A stretch of 64,000 bases of DNA, from assembly GCA_038025085.1 (NCBI GenBank), contig CM076148.1, positions 38,523,691 to 38,587,690 of the forward strand. The letters run 5' to 3'. The notes under the pieces are model-generated. The model had not been told where the DNA came from and ran no database searches. It saw only the letters and a list, made by a program, of their open reading frames with translations. This document shows, piece by piece, positions 48,101 to 58,258 of this stretch. Source of the stretch: Tetragonia tetragonoides (taxonomy: Eukaryota > Streptophyta > Magnoliopsida > Caryophyllales > Aizoaceae). How positions within the stretch are numbered: the stretch's first letter is position 1; every line of letters begins with the position of its first letter. Position numbers and translations under genes: made by a program.

Positions 48101-49379
48101 GTAAAGTAAGATAATCTTCCTTCATCCTAACTTTGCAGCCTGATTCCGTAGCCTGTCCAAGGCTGATAATGTTACTTTTTAGTTCCGGGATGAAGTAGAC
48201 ATTGGTCAAAACTCTCTTCTTTCCATTCTTATTGACAAACATAATTGAACCTTTCCCTTTTATGTCTACTCGAGAATCATCCCCAAATCTGACCTTCCCT
48301 GTGATGGATGTATTAATGAATTGGAAGAAATCTCGATTTCCTGTCATATGATTACTAGCCTCGTTATCCAAATACCAGACGTTTTCTCCATCTGTAGAAG
48401 TTTCAAAATCCTTTGGTTTTACGTTTTTCTCATTAAGCAGCACTGTTTCATTTGTTACTACAACCTCATGCATCATAAGTTCATCTGCTTCCTGTGTGTC
48501 TGAGTTATTAAATTCTTGAGCTTCCTGTAACTTGAGTAGGCGATCTGGACAACTCGATGCGAAGTGTCCAAACTTATCACATCGGAAACAATCGATTTTG
48601 GACAAATCTTTAGTTCCGTTATAACGTCCTCCGCGTCCTCTACCTCTGTAACTTCGTCCTCCTCCTCTATAAAAACCACGTCCTCTACTTCGATTTTCTC
48701 CATCAAAAACACGAGTTGGTTGTGTTTCTGATTTTACAAACATAAGTTTGCTTGGGTCTTCACGAGTCTCTTCTTCATCTTCAGCAATACGTTCTTCATA
48801 TGCTTTAATACGCCCTATAATATCTTCAAAAGGAGTTTTCTTAAGATCCAGTAATTGCTCAAGTGAAGCTACCATGTGAATATATTTCTTTCGAGGAAGG
48901 CTTTTAAGAAATTTCTGAACTATTTTGGGTTCTTCTATTTCTTCTCCTAACGCTGCTGCTCTTGACGTTATTTCGGTTAGTTTACCAACGAATTCATCAA
49001 TTTTCTCTGTTTCTTTCATCCTAAGTCGATCGAACTCAGCCATTAACGTCTGTAGTCTCGCTTCTTTGACACGATCTGCTCCAACGTTTCGTAGTTTTAT
49101 AGCGTCCCATACTTTCTTTGCAGTTTCTAGTTTTCCGACCTGCAGAATGAGAGCTTTCGGAATTGATTCGAACAACAGTGCTGTTGCTAAGTCGTTTCTG
49201 TCTCCATCGTCTTCTCCTTTTTCAATGGCCTCCCATACCTTATTCACTTTAAGCAAGGTCTTCATCCTAATGGCCCAAACAGTATAATTACTGGAATTGA
49301 GCATCGGACATTTGATTGAGGAAGCTCCTCCTTCCTTCTTCAGCCCGGACGTTGATGGTTTCTTCTCATCACCGCTCAT
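45195..49379 (-). CDS. Copia Gag-Pol polyprotein, protease site altered
   Basis: One uninterrupted ORF of 1394 aa. Gag (UBN2/DUF4219 type) covers about residues 1-260 and includes NYTVWAIRMKTLLKV. The CCHC zinc knuckle is C264, C267, H272, C277. The aspartic protease site lies at 338-340 and reads D-N-E; the family normally has glycine in the third place, so protease activity is doubtful. Integrase has H469, H474, C502, C505 and the triad D533, D593, E629. Reverse transcriptase has LDVKTAFLHGEL near 992 and YVDD at 1078-1081. RNase H includes SSCEAEFMAGTEAAKQAIWL. The start at 49379 is the first ATG after the primer site. Together these parts would copy RNA to DNA and integrate it. Apart from the protease change and no-stop reading, I see no break. 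Confidence 0.96.
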   Translation of the reverse strand: MSGDEKKPSTSGLKKEGGASSIKCPMLNSSNYTVWAIRMKTLLKVNKVWEAIEKGEDDGDRNDLATALLFESIPKALILQVGKLETAKKVWDAIKLRNVGADRVKEARLQTLMAEFDRLRMKETEKIDEFVGKLTEITSRAAALGEEIEEPKIVQKFLKSLPRKKYIHMVASLEQLLDLKKTPFEDIIGRIKAYEERIAEDEEETREDPSKLMFVKSETQPTRVFDGENRSRGRGFYRGGGRSYRGRGRGGRYNGTKDLSKIDCFRCDKFGHFASSCPDRLLKLQEAQEFNNSDTQEADELMMHEVVVTNETVLLNEKNVKPKDFETSTDGENVWYLDNEASNHMTGNRDFFQFINTSITGKVRFGDDSRVDIKGKGSIMFVNKNGKKRVLTNVYFIPELKSNIISLGQATESGCKVRMKEDYLTLHDKEGNLLTRASRSKNRLYKVILESIDTRCFQLITTSDSSKWHARLGHIGVESMKSMVKKELVVGIPEIVIGKEICTSCLLGKQTRGSFPQVAKYRASQVLELIHGDLCGPITPARNRYIFVLIDDYSRYMWTILLKEKGEAFDKFRKFKTLVEQETGAAIKCFRTDRGGEFTSLEFQNFCEKSGVKRHLTAPYSPQQNGVVERRNRTLLEMTRSTLKHMNIPNYLWGEAVRHSTYLINRVASRALANQTPYEAFKKRKPNVKHLRIFGCIGFAKTEAQHLTKLDDRSKKLVHLGTEPGTKAYRMFDPTNQKIIVSRDVVFDESRGWDWNQQNKTTNDIEDFSIELGEFGNHGVDISTHAENNSVLSNSDFGSSGLTAAENRGNTEHNNNEGNIQNPEKDYITIETDNEEDDEATEENQDHLIPRRTQRLSVKPSYLNDYVMMAEEEGEYPSLCLNEEPRNFSEAKESKAWLIACEDGIRSITKNQTWNLEDAPLGIKPIGLKWVFKLKRNSDGSINKYKARLVAKGYVQKHGIDYEEVFALVARIETIRLLINLAASNGWEIHHLDVKTAFLHGELKETIYVTQPEGFEVKGCKGKVYKLKKALYGLKQAPRAWNDKLNQILRDLQFKRCSKEPSVYRREGKQEILLVAVYVDDLFVTGSSLEVIIEFKKEMESKFEMSDLGKLSFYLGMEICQDKEGITVKQKRYALKILEEAGMKECNLMHTPMEAGIKLSTGLEEKDIDATSYRKIIGCLRYLLHTRPDLSYCVGVLSRYMQKLKQSHGVALERCLRYLRGTVDFGLEFKQAGSEATSLVGYSDSSHNVDPDDGKSTTGHVFYLGGSPISWCSQKQETVALSSCEAEFMAGTEAAKQAIWLQNLLGEITGKICKRVIIRIDNQSAIALTKNPVFHGRSKHIHTRYHFIRECVEKGLIEVEHVPKNEQKADILTKALGRLKFKEMRDLMGMKDLA

Positions 49380-49402
49380 CTTGTATCTCTTGATTTACGC
49401 AA

Positions 49403-49414
49403 GCTCTGATACCA
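49403..49414 (-). other. Primer binding site, tRNA-iMet type
   Basis: The minus strand reads TGGTATCAGAGC three bases after the 5' LTR. This 12-mer is complementary to the 3' end of plant initiator methionine tRNA and is the usual copia primer site. Confidence 0.9.
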
Positions 49415-49417
49415 ATA

Positions 49418-49690
49418 TGATGTTTTAAGAGAAACAAAGATCAAAGAATTACTCTCTTTATTGCTTAAGAAACTCTCTCAAAACTTAAGCTCTCTTTTAT
49501 CTCTCACCAATTGATTATGATGCTACATACCAGCATCTATATATATACAAAGAAAGGAGGTGAATCCGATTCCTAAAAGGAAACCTACATAATTAGATAA
49601 CTCCTAATTCTAAATGTATATTTAGCTTATCTCCTAAATATACTCCGATTCCTTATCCTCTTTAATATTGGTTTCAAGCTTAAGCCAACA
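49418..49690 (-). repeat. 5' LTR of the copia element
   Basis: 273 bp, nearly identical to the LTR at 44895-45167. As the element reads on the minus strand, this copy carries the promoter. Confidence 0.95.
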
Positions 49691-49778
49691 GTAATATTTA
49701 TAAACTAACCTAAATTGCATAAACTTCATTGATTTATTTGAACTTAACCAATTATTGAGTAAGTTGAAAAAAACACTC

Positions 49779-52321
49779 TATATATATCGTGAAGACTGAA
49801 ACAATTAGCTAGCTGCTGCTTTATCGAATAGTGATCTTATTAATCCATCTATCAAAATAACAAAAGTTGTTGATAATGACTGTGAGGAATTGAGATATAT
49901 AGTTTTAATAAGATAAAAGCTAAAAACTACGTGCATCTTATAAAAATCTTATTCGTTAACCAAATCATAATGGATTCTCTTTATCACCAAACTTAAAGTA
50001 TGCTTACATGCATTTACATATATTAGTATTTAAGATAAACAAATAGATTAGTTGATAATAAGTAGGAGCCGCTAGTGATGAATGAGACATTAGAGCAACA
50101 TACATGTATTCGTTCACTATTGAACGATAACGATTAGCAATAACGAAATCATATAAATATAGGTAGCTAGGTTTGAAATGGTCGAACCAGTGTGTAAGTG
50201 GTTGAAATATATACTCTATAAATTAATGAACCATCTAATTTAAGGTCTATGTTCCTATCACATTCCCACCTAACCAAAAACAAATAATTGATCAAAACAA
50301 AAAGAAAAAGAAAAAAAAAACAAACAAAACAAACAAAAGGAGAATGTGGAACTATAATTAAAAAACATAGCATTCTCTAAGCTATTGATTGCTCTGGCCT
50401 GTGCTAAAAAAAAAAAGAAAAAAGAATTAGGCCTTTCCCCCGATCCTGAAATTTTACTCGGGGATAAAAATAAAAGCATCTAAAAATATCAATAGTATGT
50501 TTCACCGTCAACAAAAGAGAACCGCTAATAATATAACAATCTTTCTTATATTTTATGCTCCTTGTCATGTTAGACCCTACTATACGGTTGCACAATTTGC
50601 ACATCCTTATAGACGGCCGTGAATAGAAGCATAATTTAAAAATTTTAAACAAACTTTAAAAACCTTCCCCAAGTATATGTCAAGGTTTTAGAATACACAT
50701 TTTCCTGATCACGTTCAATTTTTCAAAGATATTGAAAAGAACGGTGAAGAAAATAATTTATTTTGAGTAGAAATCAAAGTACGATTATGATTGTGAACTA
50801 TTGGTTAGCTATCACTAAAATGTATAGTATTATTTTCTATCTAACGTTTTGTAAATAAAAATTGTTAATAAGTTAATAAGTAAACGAATTTTTTTGTAAT
50901 ATATGGTTGGGATATTAATTTATTCTCTCAAGTAAATATATCATATATTGCTCGCTATGTATAAGTGATTAAGGCTACCGGCCAGTTATACCAAACATAA
51001 GTGATCAAGGAGTACCATCTTTTAACTTTTTGTATGATCAATGATGTATATTATATTCACAAAAACTTTGTATTATATTATGGAAATCATACTATGATGT
51101 AACGCACAAGAATAGCACTCATTATTGTTAATTACCTTGTTTTGTTATATTTATCTTATAGTCACAAGAATTAAGAAACTAAAAGCCTTAAGATAAAAAA
51201 AATAAAATAAATAAAAATACTAAATGCCTTTTTGTACTCTCAACTCTCACCTTCTAGCTCTTCTTCTTATCTACATAGCTTCTAAAAGCACAAAAACTCA
51301 AATGAGCATTTATAAGTGTGCGTGCCTCCACTCAGTATTCCTTGCTAATAAGCATTCACAAGTGTAATGCATGAAAAGGAGAATTGTTTATTTGAGAGAA
51401 TTGTATTCCTTTACTAATTAAAATAAGGGTCACTACTCATAATAAATGACCAAATTTTACTATGAGTTGGTCTCACACGAAACTTACTTTCTTGAAATTG
51501 AGAGAATAAACTTACATGCACCTATACAATTTTTTTGGGTTAGATCACAGGTTCACCCAAGTCTTTTGGACCAAAACTGATTCTGATCGCACCGGGTCGG
51601 CCCACGAAGGGGTAAGTATATAAAAGTGATATGGATATTTGATATTACACCTAGTACAAAAATTTTAAAGTTTGTGCTAACACAAAAAATTCTATAAGAC
51701 GGTTTTTTAATATAATTTTTGATGAGACGGTGGTCACTTTTCAATGAAATAATGGTCACCGCTCATCATAAATAACCCCTATATCTTTAAATAGTGACCC
51801 TATTTTTTTGTAAATTAGTCTCACACAAAACTTACTGATCTACTAAAATACTCAAATTCAAGATCGTCATTCAATCAATCAATCATCACGTCATTCAAGA
51901 GACCTACAAAAGAAAAAAGACCAAGATTATGCTACTAATTAAGTTGTTATACTATAATCTATAGTGATGGTACTCCATAACAGCAGAAATGGACTGAACC
52001 AAAAAAAAAATTTAAAAAAAAAAAAAATTTAAGAAGGCAACAATTCCAGTGTCATGGGGACCCCTCAAATGGGCCAGTTCCTCCACATCTGGCGCAATGC
52101 ATGACGGCCCTGCATTCGTCTACATTGGCTCTGATTGGTCTCAATCATCTGTCTTCAATCATTTGATCTTTGCGCAAATTTGTGCTTTAGTTCTAGAAGG
52201 AGCTTCAATTCAATGTACTTGCATTTGTATTTTAGTTAGAGATGTTGGCCATGGCCCGTGTTGGACTATATCATGTGTTGTGGTTTCGTGTTTGTAGCTT
52301 TAAAAAGACACAGTTTATTAA
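49779..52321. other. AT-rich spacer
   Basis: No gene is seen. Several degenerate segments carry GTCTCACACGAAACTTACT-type or GACGGT motifs (51467-51840), likely remains of one repeat family. Open frames at 50.2-50.6 and 52.05-52.30 kb have no recognisable motif. Confidence 0.4.
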
Positions 52322-52630
52322 GGTGGTGTTTGGCCTAACTTGTGAGAAGCTTCTAGTTTTCCCCCTCTTTTTCTCTACAAACGTTCCTCTCCACCTCCTC
52401 CTCACCATCATTTTCAGCTTCTAAAAAAAGCTCAAAACACCCCTTGGGAGGCCCAAAAGTAGAAGCTCCAATTTGATGCTTCTACTTTTGGGGCTTCTAG
52501 GGGGTCTTAGGGGGTGGTTTAAGCTATTTGAAAGTTGAGAATGGGTGTGAGAAGGAGGTGGAGGGAATGGTTTGTTAGGGAAAATAGGGGAAAAAGTAGA
52601 AGCTCCTCACAAGTTAGGCCAAACATGCTC
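52322..52630. mobile_element. Tourist-like MITE forming a long hairpin
   Basis: The ends GGTGGTGTTTGGCCTAACTT and the inverse of AAGTTAGGCCAAACATGCTC pair, with TAA on both sides (52319-52321 and 52631-52633). Inverted similarity continues inward (AGAAGCTTCTAG, CACCTCCTCCTCACC and their inverses), so most of the 309 bp could fold on itself. Confidence 0.85.
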
Positions 52631-52633
52631 TAA

Positions 52634-54359
52634 GTGAGTTTCGTGTTGTATCGTCTTATTTTTAGAGGCAATTCAGACACGAACTATATTTTGTGCCCCT
52701 ATATATCACTCTCGTGTCTAAGAATTTTTTTTTATTTTTCTTAATACTTTTATTACTTTTCTTGCAGATTTTGACATAGACGTCAATCACTAATTCGTAT
52801 CACATGTCTTGTCATGTCGAGGTTATACCCAAATCATGTCATGTAAAATCCGGAGTCAGCGTGCTATCTCGATCCTTGATAGTTCTTAATTCTAACTATC
52901 AAACAAATTTGGACCTAAACAAAGAGTGAATACCTAAACGATTATACCTAAAGTTTGATACTGAAAGTGGAAGAAATACCACTCGGTCAATAACTCAATG
53001 GTCACCCGAAAGTGCACAAATTATTGCTTAAACCCTTGGTTAGATGGACACAAATGAAAAAATGAAAGAGAGAAGGGGAAGAATGAAAGAGATAGGGAGA
53101 AGTCGCCTACTTGGTGGATCCCTCATCATCGGCGCTTAAAGAGTACTCTTAAGAGTACCATGTGTGCCCCTCGAGTCTTAAACAAGAGGGTCCAATATCA
53201 GCCCACATTCAGTGTGTGACACAAACAGTTGTGCAACCTAAGTAAGTAATTGGGGATACACCTACTCTAGAAGATTCGAGTGCACCTAAAACTTAGGCTG
53301 GATTATGGCCGCACAGAGGAGATAGTGGTGGGAGAATATATATAAAAATTATCATTGTCTAAAACCTTGGGTCCCCTTAATTAGGTGAATTGATGGCATA
53401 AAAGGAGGAGAGAAGGAGATGAAAGAGATATCCACCAAAGTGAACTCAAAGTCTAAGCACCAAGAATTGAAATAAGAGGTTTGAGTCATCCCCGCATGAG
53501 CCCAATACAGCAATCGGACTTAGACTTTTTAGTATGTCTTGTGTGGACTTAGTCCACCGTGCACCAAGAACACTAGTGCAAATTTTTAGAATATGAAAGA
53601 TATATTTAAAAAGATTTAGTTTATTAGTTCACCCATGAACTAAGTCCATACAATTTTTGTATAAAATTTCTTGTTAGTTATCCTGGGCCTATTGGGGCAA
53701 TTAATTCTTACCGAATGAGAAAAAATATAGTCACCACTCACCAGACTGACCGCTCACCCGAATAGAAGTTGATAGGCCCATGAGGTTATAAGGTAAATCT
53801 TTTTTTACGAACCGGCCATATTCCAGGCCAAGCCTAATAAACATGGACCTAGTTATTGGGCTTCTGTGCCATGACTTAAAAGCCTGATATTACTGATGTA
53901 ATCGTAGTCTGTTTGCTTTTGTGGACTTCTGATTAATTTACATCAGGCCCATGTTTTTAGCTTTTGCCATTTTATTGAGTAGCACAAGGTATTTAGGCCT
54001 AACATCTATCGGGCTATTCAGAATTCTATTAGAGTAACTATTACATTACAACCCAAAATAAAATCATGATCAATTACATTCAGAATTGCTTAATGTAAAT
54101 CATATTTTACTAAACGCAAATATTTTTACCGGAGAAATTTCCAAAATACCTTTTTATTTGCAAAATAACTTCCTTATTCTTCTTGTTTTTCCTCTCAAAA
54201 TCTCCCTATTATCATTCCTCATATCATTATGGATAACTCTAAATTACAACATTCACAATTTTTTTGACCGGTGACAACCTTTTAAGCAATCTAAATGATG
54301 ATATTCATACAAAACTATAAACATACTTATATTTTTTAAATTATTAAGTTAAGGTTTAT
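52634..54359. other. Spacer, nothing recognised
   Basis: Mixed-composition sequence with fragments that look like old repeats (for example around 53030-53600) but with no motif that I can assign. No gene is seen. Confidence 0.4.
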
Positions 54360-54600
54360 GGCTTGTGGCTTTGAGTGACGACTAGTAGCCGTACGGGCCT
54401 GGCGGCGGCTGGTTGGGGTTGTGGTGGCTGGGGGCCGCAGAGGCTGGGTTCGTCGACCAGTAGGGTGAAGGGTGGGTGGGTACGCCGAACGCCGGAGCGC
54501 CGAGCGGTCGACGATGGGGGCGGGGATGGCAGTAATTGACGGGGGAGCGGTTGGCGGTGGTAACGTTGTTGATGAAGGGTCGACAACTCGACAGTGGTGA
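54360..54600. other. GC-rich island in AT-rich spacer
   Basis: A sharply bounded block rich in GGCGG, GGGTGG and GTCGAC, including an open minus-strand frame (54586-54356) with Pro, Arg and Ser. It contrasts with flanks of very low GC. No domain or start context supports a gene. Captured DNA or a transposon interior is possible. Confidence 0.4.
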
Positions 54601-55303
54601 TTGGTTTTGGATACTAGTTAGTTTTTCTTTTCCATTTTTGATGAAAAATAAAAGTAAACTTTGCTATATTTATTTTAGTTGATCAAGTTAACAAATTAAA
54701 TTGAACGAATGAGCAAATAAATTGAATCTGTGTATATGGTCATTATTTATTTGGGTAATTGATAGAGAGAAAGGTAGAGAGAAGGGAAAATGGTGAAAAA
54801 CTTGTTAGTAGTATTGTAGGAAAAAGAAATTTGCGTTTCGTAATTTACGATTTATGTTTAGTAATCCTCATTACATTTTGTATCCTAACTAATTACATTC
54901 CCGTACAAATACACGGGTTGTGTATTAATATTATAAAAAAAAAAATCTCATTTATATAAATTTTTAAGAAATATTTCGCATATATATGTAACATTTTATA
55001 TCCTAATTGACCCCAATTCGATAACATTCATTTTTCCTAGTCCTTATTATCCTTTTAACATTTCAGGCAACATAGTTTTTCTGTCCTCTTTTTTTTGTGC
55101 ATGCTTATTTGATGTCCAGAAACTATCACAAATAAAGTGCCTATGCGTAGTTGCGTACTAACCACACTTATTATACATTGTCATGCCTTTTGTAAGATCA
55201 ACTAACCAGTCACAATTACTTGTACATGCCAACTACCATACATACAGGCACCCTTAAGTAGCCTAACCCTTTAATTATTTGCTACTTTATTATTTCACAA
55301 CAC

Positions 55304-55310
55304 TATAAAT
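55304..55310 (+). promoter_or_regulatory. TATA box of the cystine-knot peptide gene
   Basis: TATAAAT lies 72 bp before the ATG at 55382 in an otherwise suitable promoter context. Confidence 0.55.
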
Positions 55311-55381
55311 CAAATAGTGCCTACTTTTACTACTTGTACTACCTTTGTTTGCAACTAAAAAGCAGTAACTAACCAAGAATT

Positions 55382-56000
55382 ATGGAGAAGGGTTCCCTAT
55401 TATTCCAGCTCCCCAAGCTCTCTCTGATAGTAGTACTACTAGCACTCTTAGTTGCTCCAATGGGTTAATCTCTTCAACTCTTTTAGATAAAAAATATATT
55501 TAAATTTGTTGCATTTAAATTAGTTTAAAAACGGACGATTATAATAAATGTTAAAACTTTTTCCGAAACGGATGGAGTAGTACTTATTATTAAGAAACTG
55601 TCATATGCATGCTCATTCCCGTTAATTTCTATGGTAATTAATAGGATTAGCTTTCTTTTCTTTTGCAGTTCCTACATTTGCAAGGATGACAGCTTATGAG
55701 GAAGGTGATGAGTCATTGGAACCGGCCAAGATCATAGTTGAGGAAATAGTTTTTGGAAAGCCTACTGAAATGGTGATGAAGATGAAGAACCACAATAAGG
55801 ATCATCTGATCAAGGCGGATCAAGAGAGTATGGCGGGGACACCGACCCCAAATTGTGCATCCAAAGGAGATTATTGCAATGATCTTTTTGGACCTAAATG
55901 TTGTGGTAACGATCTTGTTTGCGTACAAGGTCCGCTTGTTGGAGGTCAGTGCTACAGAAGGTGGAGTGTTGTTACTAGTGCTGATGATGCCAAAAAATAA
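55382..56000 (+). CDS. Secreted cystine-knot (knottin-type) peptide precursor
   Basis: Two exons, 55382-55463 and 55669-56000, join in phase 1 to 137 aa (TAA at 55998). Residues 1-32 form a signal peptide: hydrophobic LSLIVVLLALLVAPM and likely cleavage after FA. Residues 33-89 are an acidic then Lys/Met-rich propeptide. Six cysteines follow: C90, C97, C105, C106, C112, C122 (C-x6-C-x7-CC-x5-C-x9-C), the spacing of cystine-knot miniproteins such as Caryophyllales antimicrobial peptides and amaranth alpha-amylase inhibitor. A 15-residue tail ends SADDAKK. The intron contains a lone Stowaway-like end (GAAACGGATGGAGTA near 55565). Export and defence or inhibitor activity are inferred from architecture; I cannot name an orthologue. 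A polyadenylation signal lies at 56104. Confidence 0.82.
55563..55577. mobile_element. Lone Stowaway terminus in the knottin intron
   Basis: CCGAAACGGATGGAG followed by TA resembles a Stowaway right end, but no matching left end is present upstream. It is likely a truncated copy. Confidence 0.4.
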
Positions 56001-56103
56001 GTACTTTCATTCAAGAGTTTCTTAATATACAAATTAGATAGTATGTACGGTATGTAATGACATGCTTGGAAGAAGATGCATGTAATGGTTCAAAAAATAA
56101 TGA

Positions 56104-56109
56104 AATAAA
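56104..56109 (+). terminator. Polyadenylation signal of the knottin gene
   Basis: AATAAA lies 104 bp after the stop codon, a usual distance for a plant near-upstream element. Confidence 0.5.
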
Positions 56110-57472
56110 AGTGTAACTTAACTATGATTTATAGATAGAGTACGAACCAAGGACACTCTTAATAATAATACGTAAATTCTCGTTTTCATTATTGTTTGGG
56201 TCGGGTCTTTAAGAGAAGTCAAATTAATTAAGGTATGCAGCCTTATATATACAAGACTAGCTTAATGAAAAATATTTAAGTGATCGGAATAGATCATGGA
56301 GTAATTTAAAAGATAACCTTATTGAGATCTATTTAACTTGTGTTTTGTACACAAATGTATATACACATAGATGTTAACTTCAATAACAAGTCTAGATAAG
56401 TAAGTGACATGGATTTTATCAATTTATATTCAAGAAACCATCTCGTATAATTAAATGTATTAATCTGTGTGGTCACATAATATCTAGCTGTTACAAATTA
56501 AAGCAAAAAAAATTCTGAATTGATTATTTGATTATCCATGCGGAAGCTCTCACTCTCAGTCTTCACTCTCTCTTTCTTTCACACTCGATTGTGATCCATA
56601 AACGTGACACATTTTCCTTTCCTCACACAATATCAATATATATTTTCTCTCTCCAACTTTTGCTTTGGAAGAATGGCAGCCCCCACCCCATCGTGACCAA
56701 TTAATGATCAGCTAAATGCTAAAAAAATTGAATGTGGAATGTTGGATGGTGTATATATACCTAGCGGTGAGATGAAGCAATCAAACCCCCCTCCCCCCCT
56801 TATGTTCCCGGTTATGATTGTTCTCATTTTCTTCATCCTTTCACATTATTGTCACAAAGTGATTGGAAATAGAAATAAACTAGTAATGTTAAAGCATACT
56901 TCTTACTATGATAATAAATTAAGAAAATTGAAATAAAATATCTAATAATGATGATACAAGGTAATAACATAATACTCAAAGGTTAGGTTTACCGTCATGC
57001 TTGTATGAGGCACCTTTATAACCTAACATGACATCGGCATATCGTCATATTTATATGTATAAGGCGCCTCACTTTCAGGCTGCCTCAAACGAGTTTTGTA
57101 TAATACATACCCATCAACCCATTCGATTAAGCAACCCCTGAAGTGGTAAGTAGTGAAGGAGCTTTGGTCTTTGGAGATTCTTTTGTGGGAGAGATTTGGA
57201 GGATCAAGATATGTATAGTGACTGGTAAGATGCATTTACTTCAAGGGATCAGGACAGAGACAGACATAGGGAAATTCAGGAGTCATTGAATGCAAATCTT
57301 GCAGATCGATCATTTTGTAATGAGCCCAATCGATCTTAATTTATTGCCTGGGCAGTCTCGAATGGGTAAGTAAATACACCCTCTTTCTGTAGGGGTCCTA
57401 TCATTTTCACGCTTTGGTGTGCCCCTAATATATGTTGCATAGTTGCATCATTGCATGGTTTTAGCTGGCAAC
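56110..57472. other. Spacer, nothing recognised
   Basis: AT-rich sequence with a CT-rich stretch near 56560-56660. I see no gene; open frames are short and without motifs. Confidence 0.4.
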
Positions 57473-57483
57473 TGGCAAACCAC

Positions 57484-57726
57484 GAGGAATCCTTGCAGAA
57501 ATTAGTGTTTTAATTAAACAAGCTTCTGTAAATGTAATATCCAAGAACCGTAGATTCAATGGGCTAACCCATTCTTTTACCGCTTGGGCGGTCTCCTTTG
57601 ACTTTGTTGGTATTCTACACCACGAGGAGTTCCAATCTGAATGTGGACTTTAGGTTGTATGTTTGTTTTTTGCGCTATCTTAATACAACCATACAACCTT
57701 TTGACGAGAAAAAAAAAAAAAAAAAA
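57484..57726 (+). mobile_element. 5'-truncated LINE with RNase H tail
   Basis: An open frame reads GILAEISVLIKQASVNVISK, then NRRFNGLTHSFTAWAVSF and stops after ECGL, like the C-terminal RNase H region of plant LINE ORF2. The 3' end is CTTTTGACGAG plus 18 A. The 11-mer TGGCAAACCAC flanks it at 57473-57483 and 57728-57738, a target-site duplication. The insertion is 5'-truncated, as is usual for LINEs. Its tail matches the SINE tails at 8241 and 58505. Confidence 0.78.
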
Positions 57727-57738
57727 GTGGCAAACCAC

Positions 57739-58247
57739 ATCACCTTCTTCCTCAAACTCGGTTGTTTGTCCAATGTCCTAACTCCTTAGGCCACTATCTT
57801 CTTGATTTAGTAGTCAAGGGATAATGACTTTGACGGGACTCGATTATCCTTAACTTTTGAATAAATAACACTTACATTCCCATTTACACCTCCAAAAAAG
57901 AGTAGTCCTTTGCATCCTGAATTAGAGTTTTTAAGAATGTGAAATTTGATAAGGATAATGTGAAATTTGATAAGGATAATAAGATGATCTTGCGGATTAA
58001 ATAATACATTACATATAAGGGTTTTGCTACAACTATTCTCTAATTTAATTCAAATTGTGGGGAGTCTTCACGGTCGTCCTCACACAATCACCTAATAAAT
58101 TTTCTTAGATTGCTAATTTATAAGGTCAATCAAATATTTTTCCATTTGAAAATATTTATTTCCTAAAATTTTACGGTCGGGCCCTTTACTACCTTCGTTG
58201 TAGGCGTGGATAAATACTTCAATATATTACGTAAAACGTAAGCCTAA
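57739..58247. other. Spacer, nothing recognised
   Basis: AT-rich sequence between the LINE and the SINE. A 26-bp direct repeat with GTGAAATTTGATAAGGATAA lies near 57937-57980. No gene is seen. Confidence 0.4.
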
Positions 58248-58258
58248 CCAAGTACATG

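Larger units (their letters stand above)
44895..49690 (-). mobile_element. Nearly intact Ty1/copia LTR retrotransposon
   Basis: LTRs of 273 bp at 44895-45167 and 49418-49690 begin TG and end CA and differ at about three positions. GTAAT flanks both sides (44890-44894 and 49691-49695). A tRNA-iMet type primer site and a polypurine tract sit in the expected places, and one 1394-codon ORF fills the interior. The order gag, protease, integrase, reverse transcriptase, RNase H makes it Ty1/copia. High LTR identity implies recent insertion. Confidence 0.97.
44827..49778. mobile_element. MITE split by the copia retrotransposon
   Basis: The left piece (44827-44894) begins ATGTGTTATTTTTCACT and the right piece (49696-49778) ends AGTTGAAAAAAACACTC, an imperfect inverted pair. 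Without the copia element and one TSD copy the two pieces make about 150 bp, close to the 159-bp MITE at 24743 with the same ends. The copia element therefore landed inside an older MITE. Confidence 0.6.

Noticed and set aside
47821..49287. Plus-strand open frames opposite the copia ORF
   Set aside because: They are antisense shadows of a clearly coding minus-strand frame.
54356..54586. Minus-strand Pro/Arg-rich protein gene
   Set aside because: The frame is open because the block is GC-rich; there is no domain, and no convincing start or splice context.
54890..54925. Helitron-like hairpin CCCGTACAAATACACGGG
   Set aside because: No CTRR end follows at the right distance on either strand.
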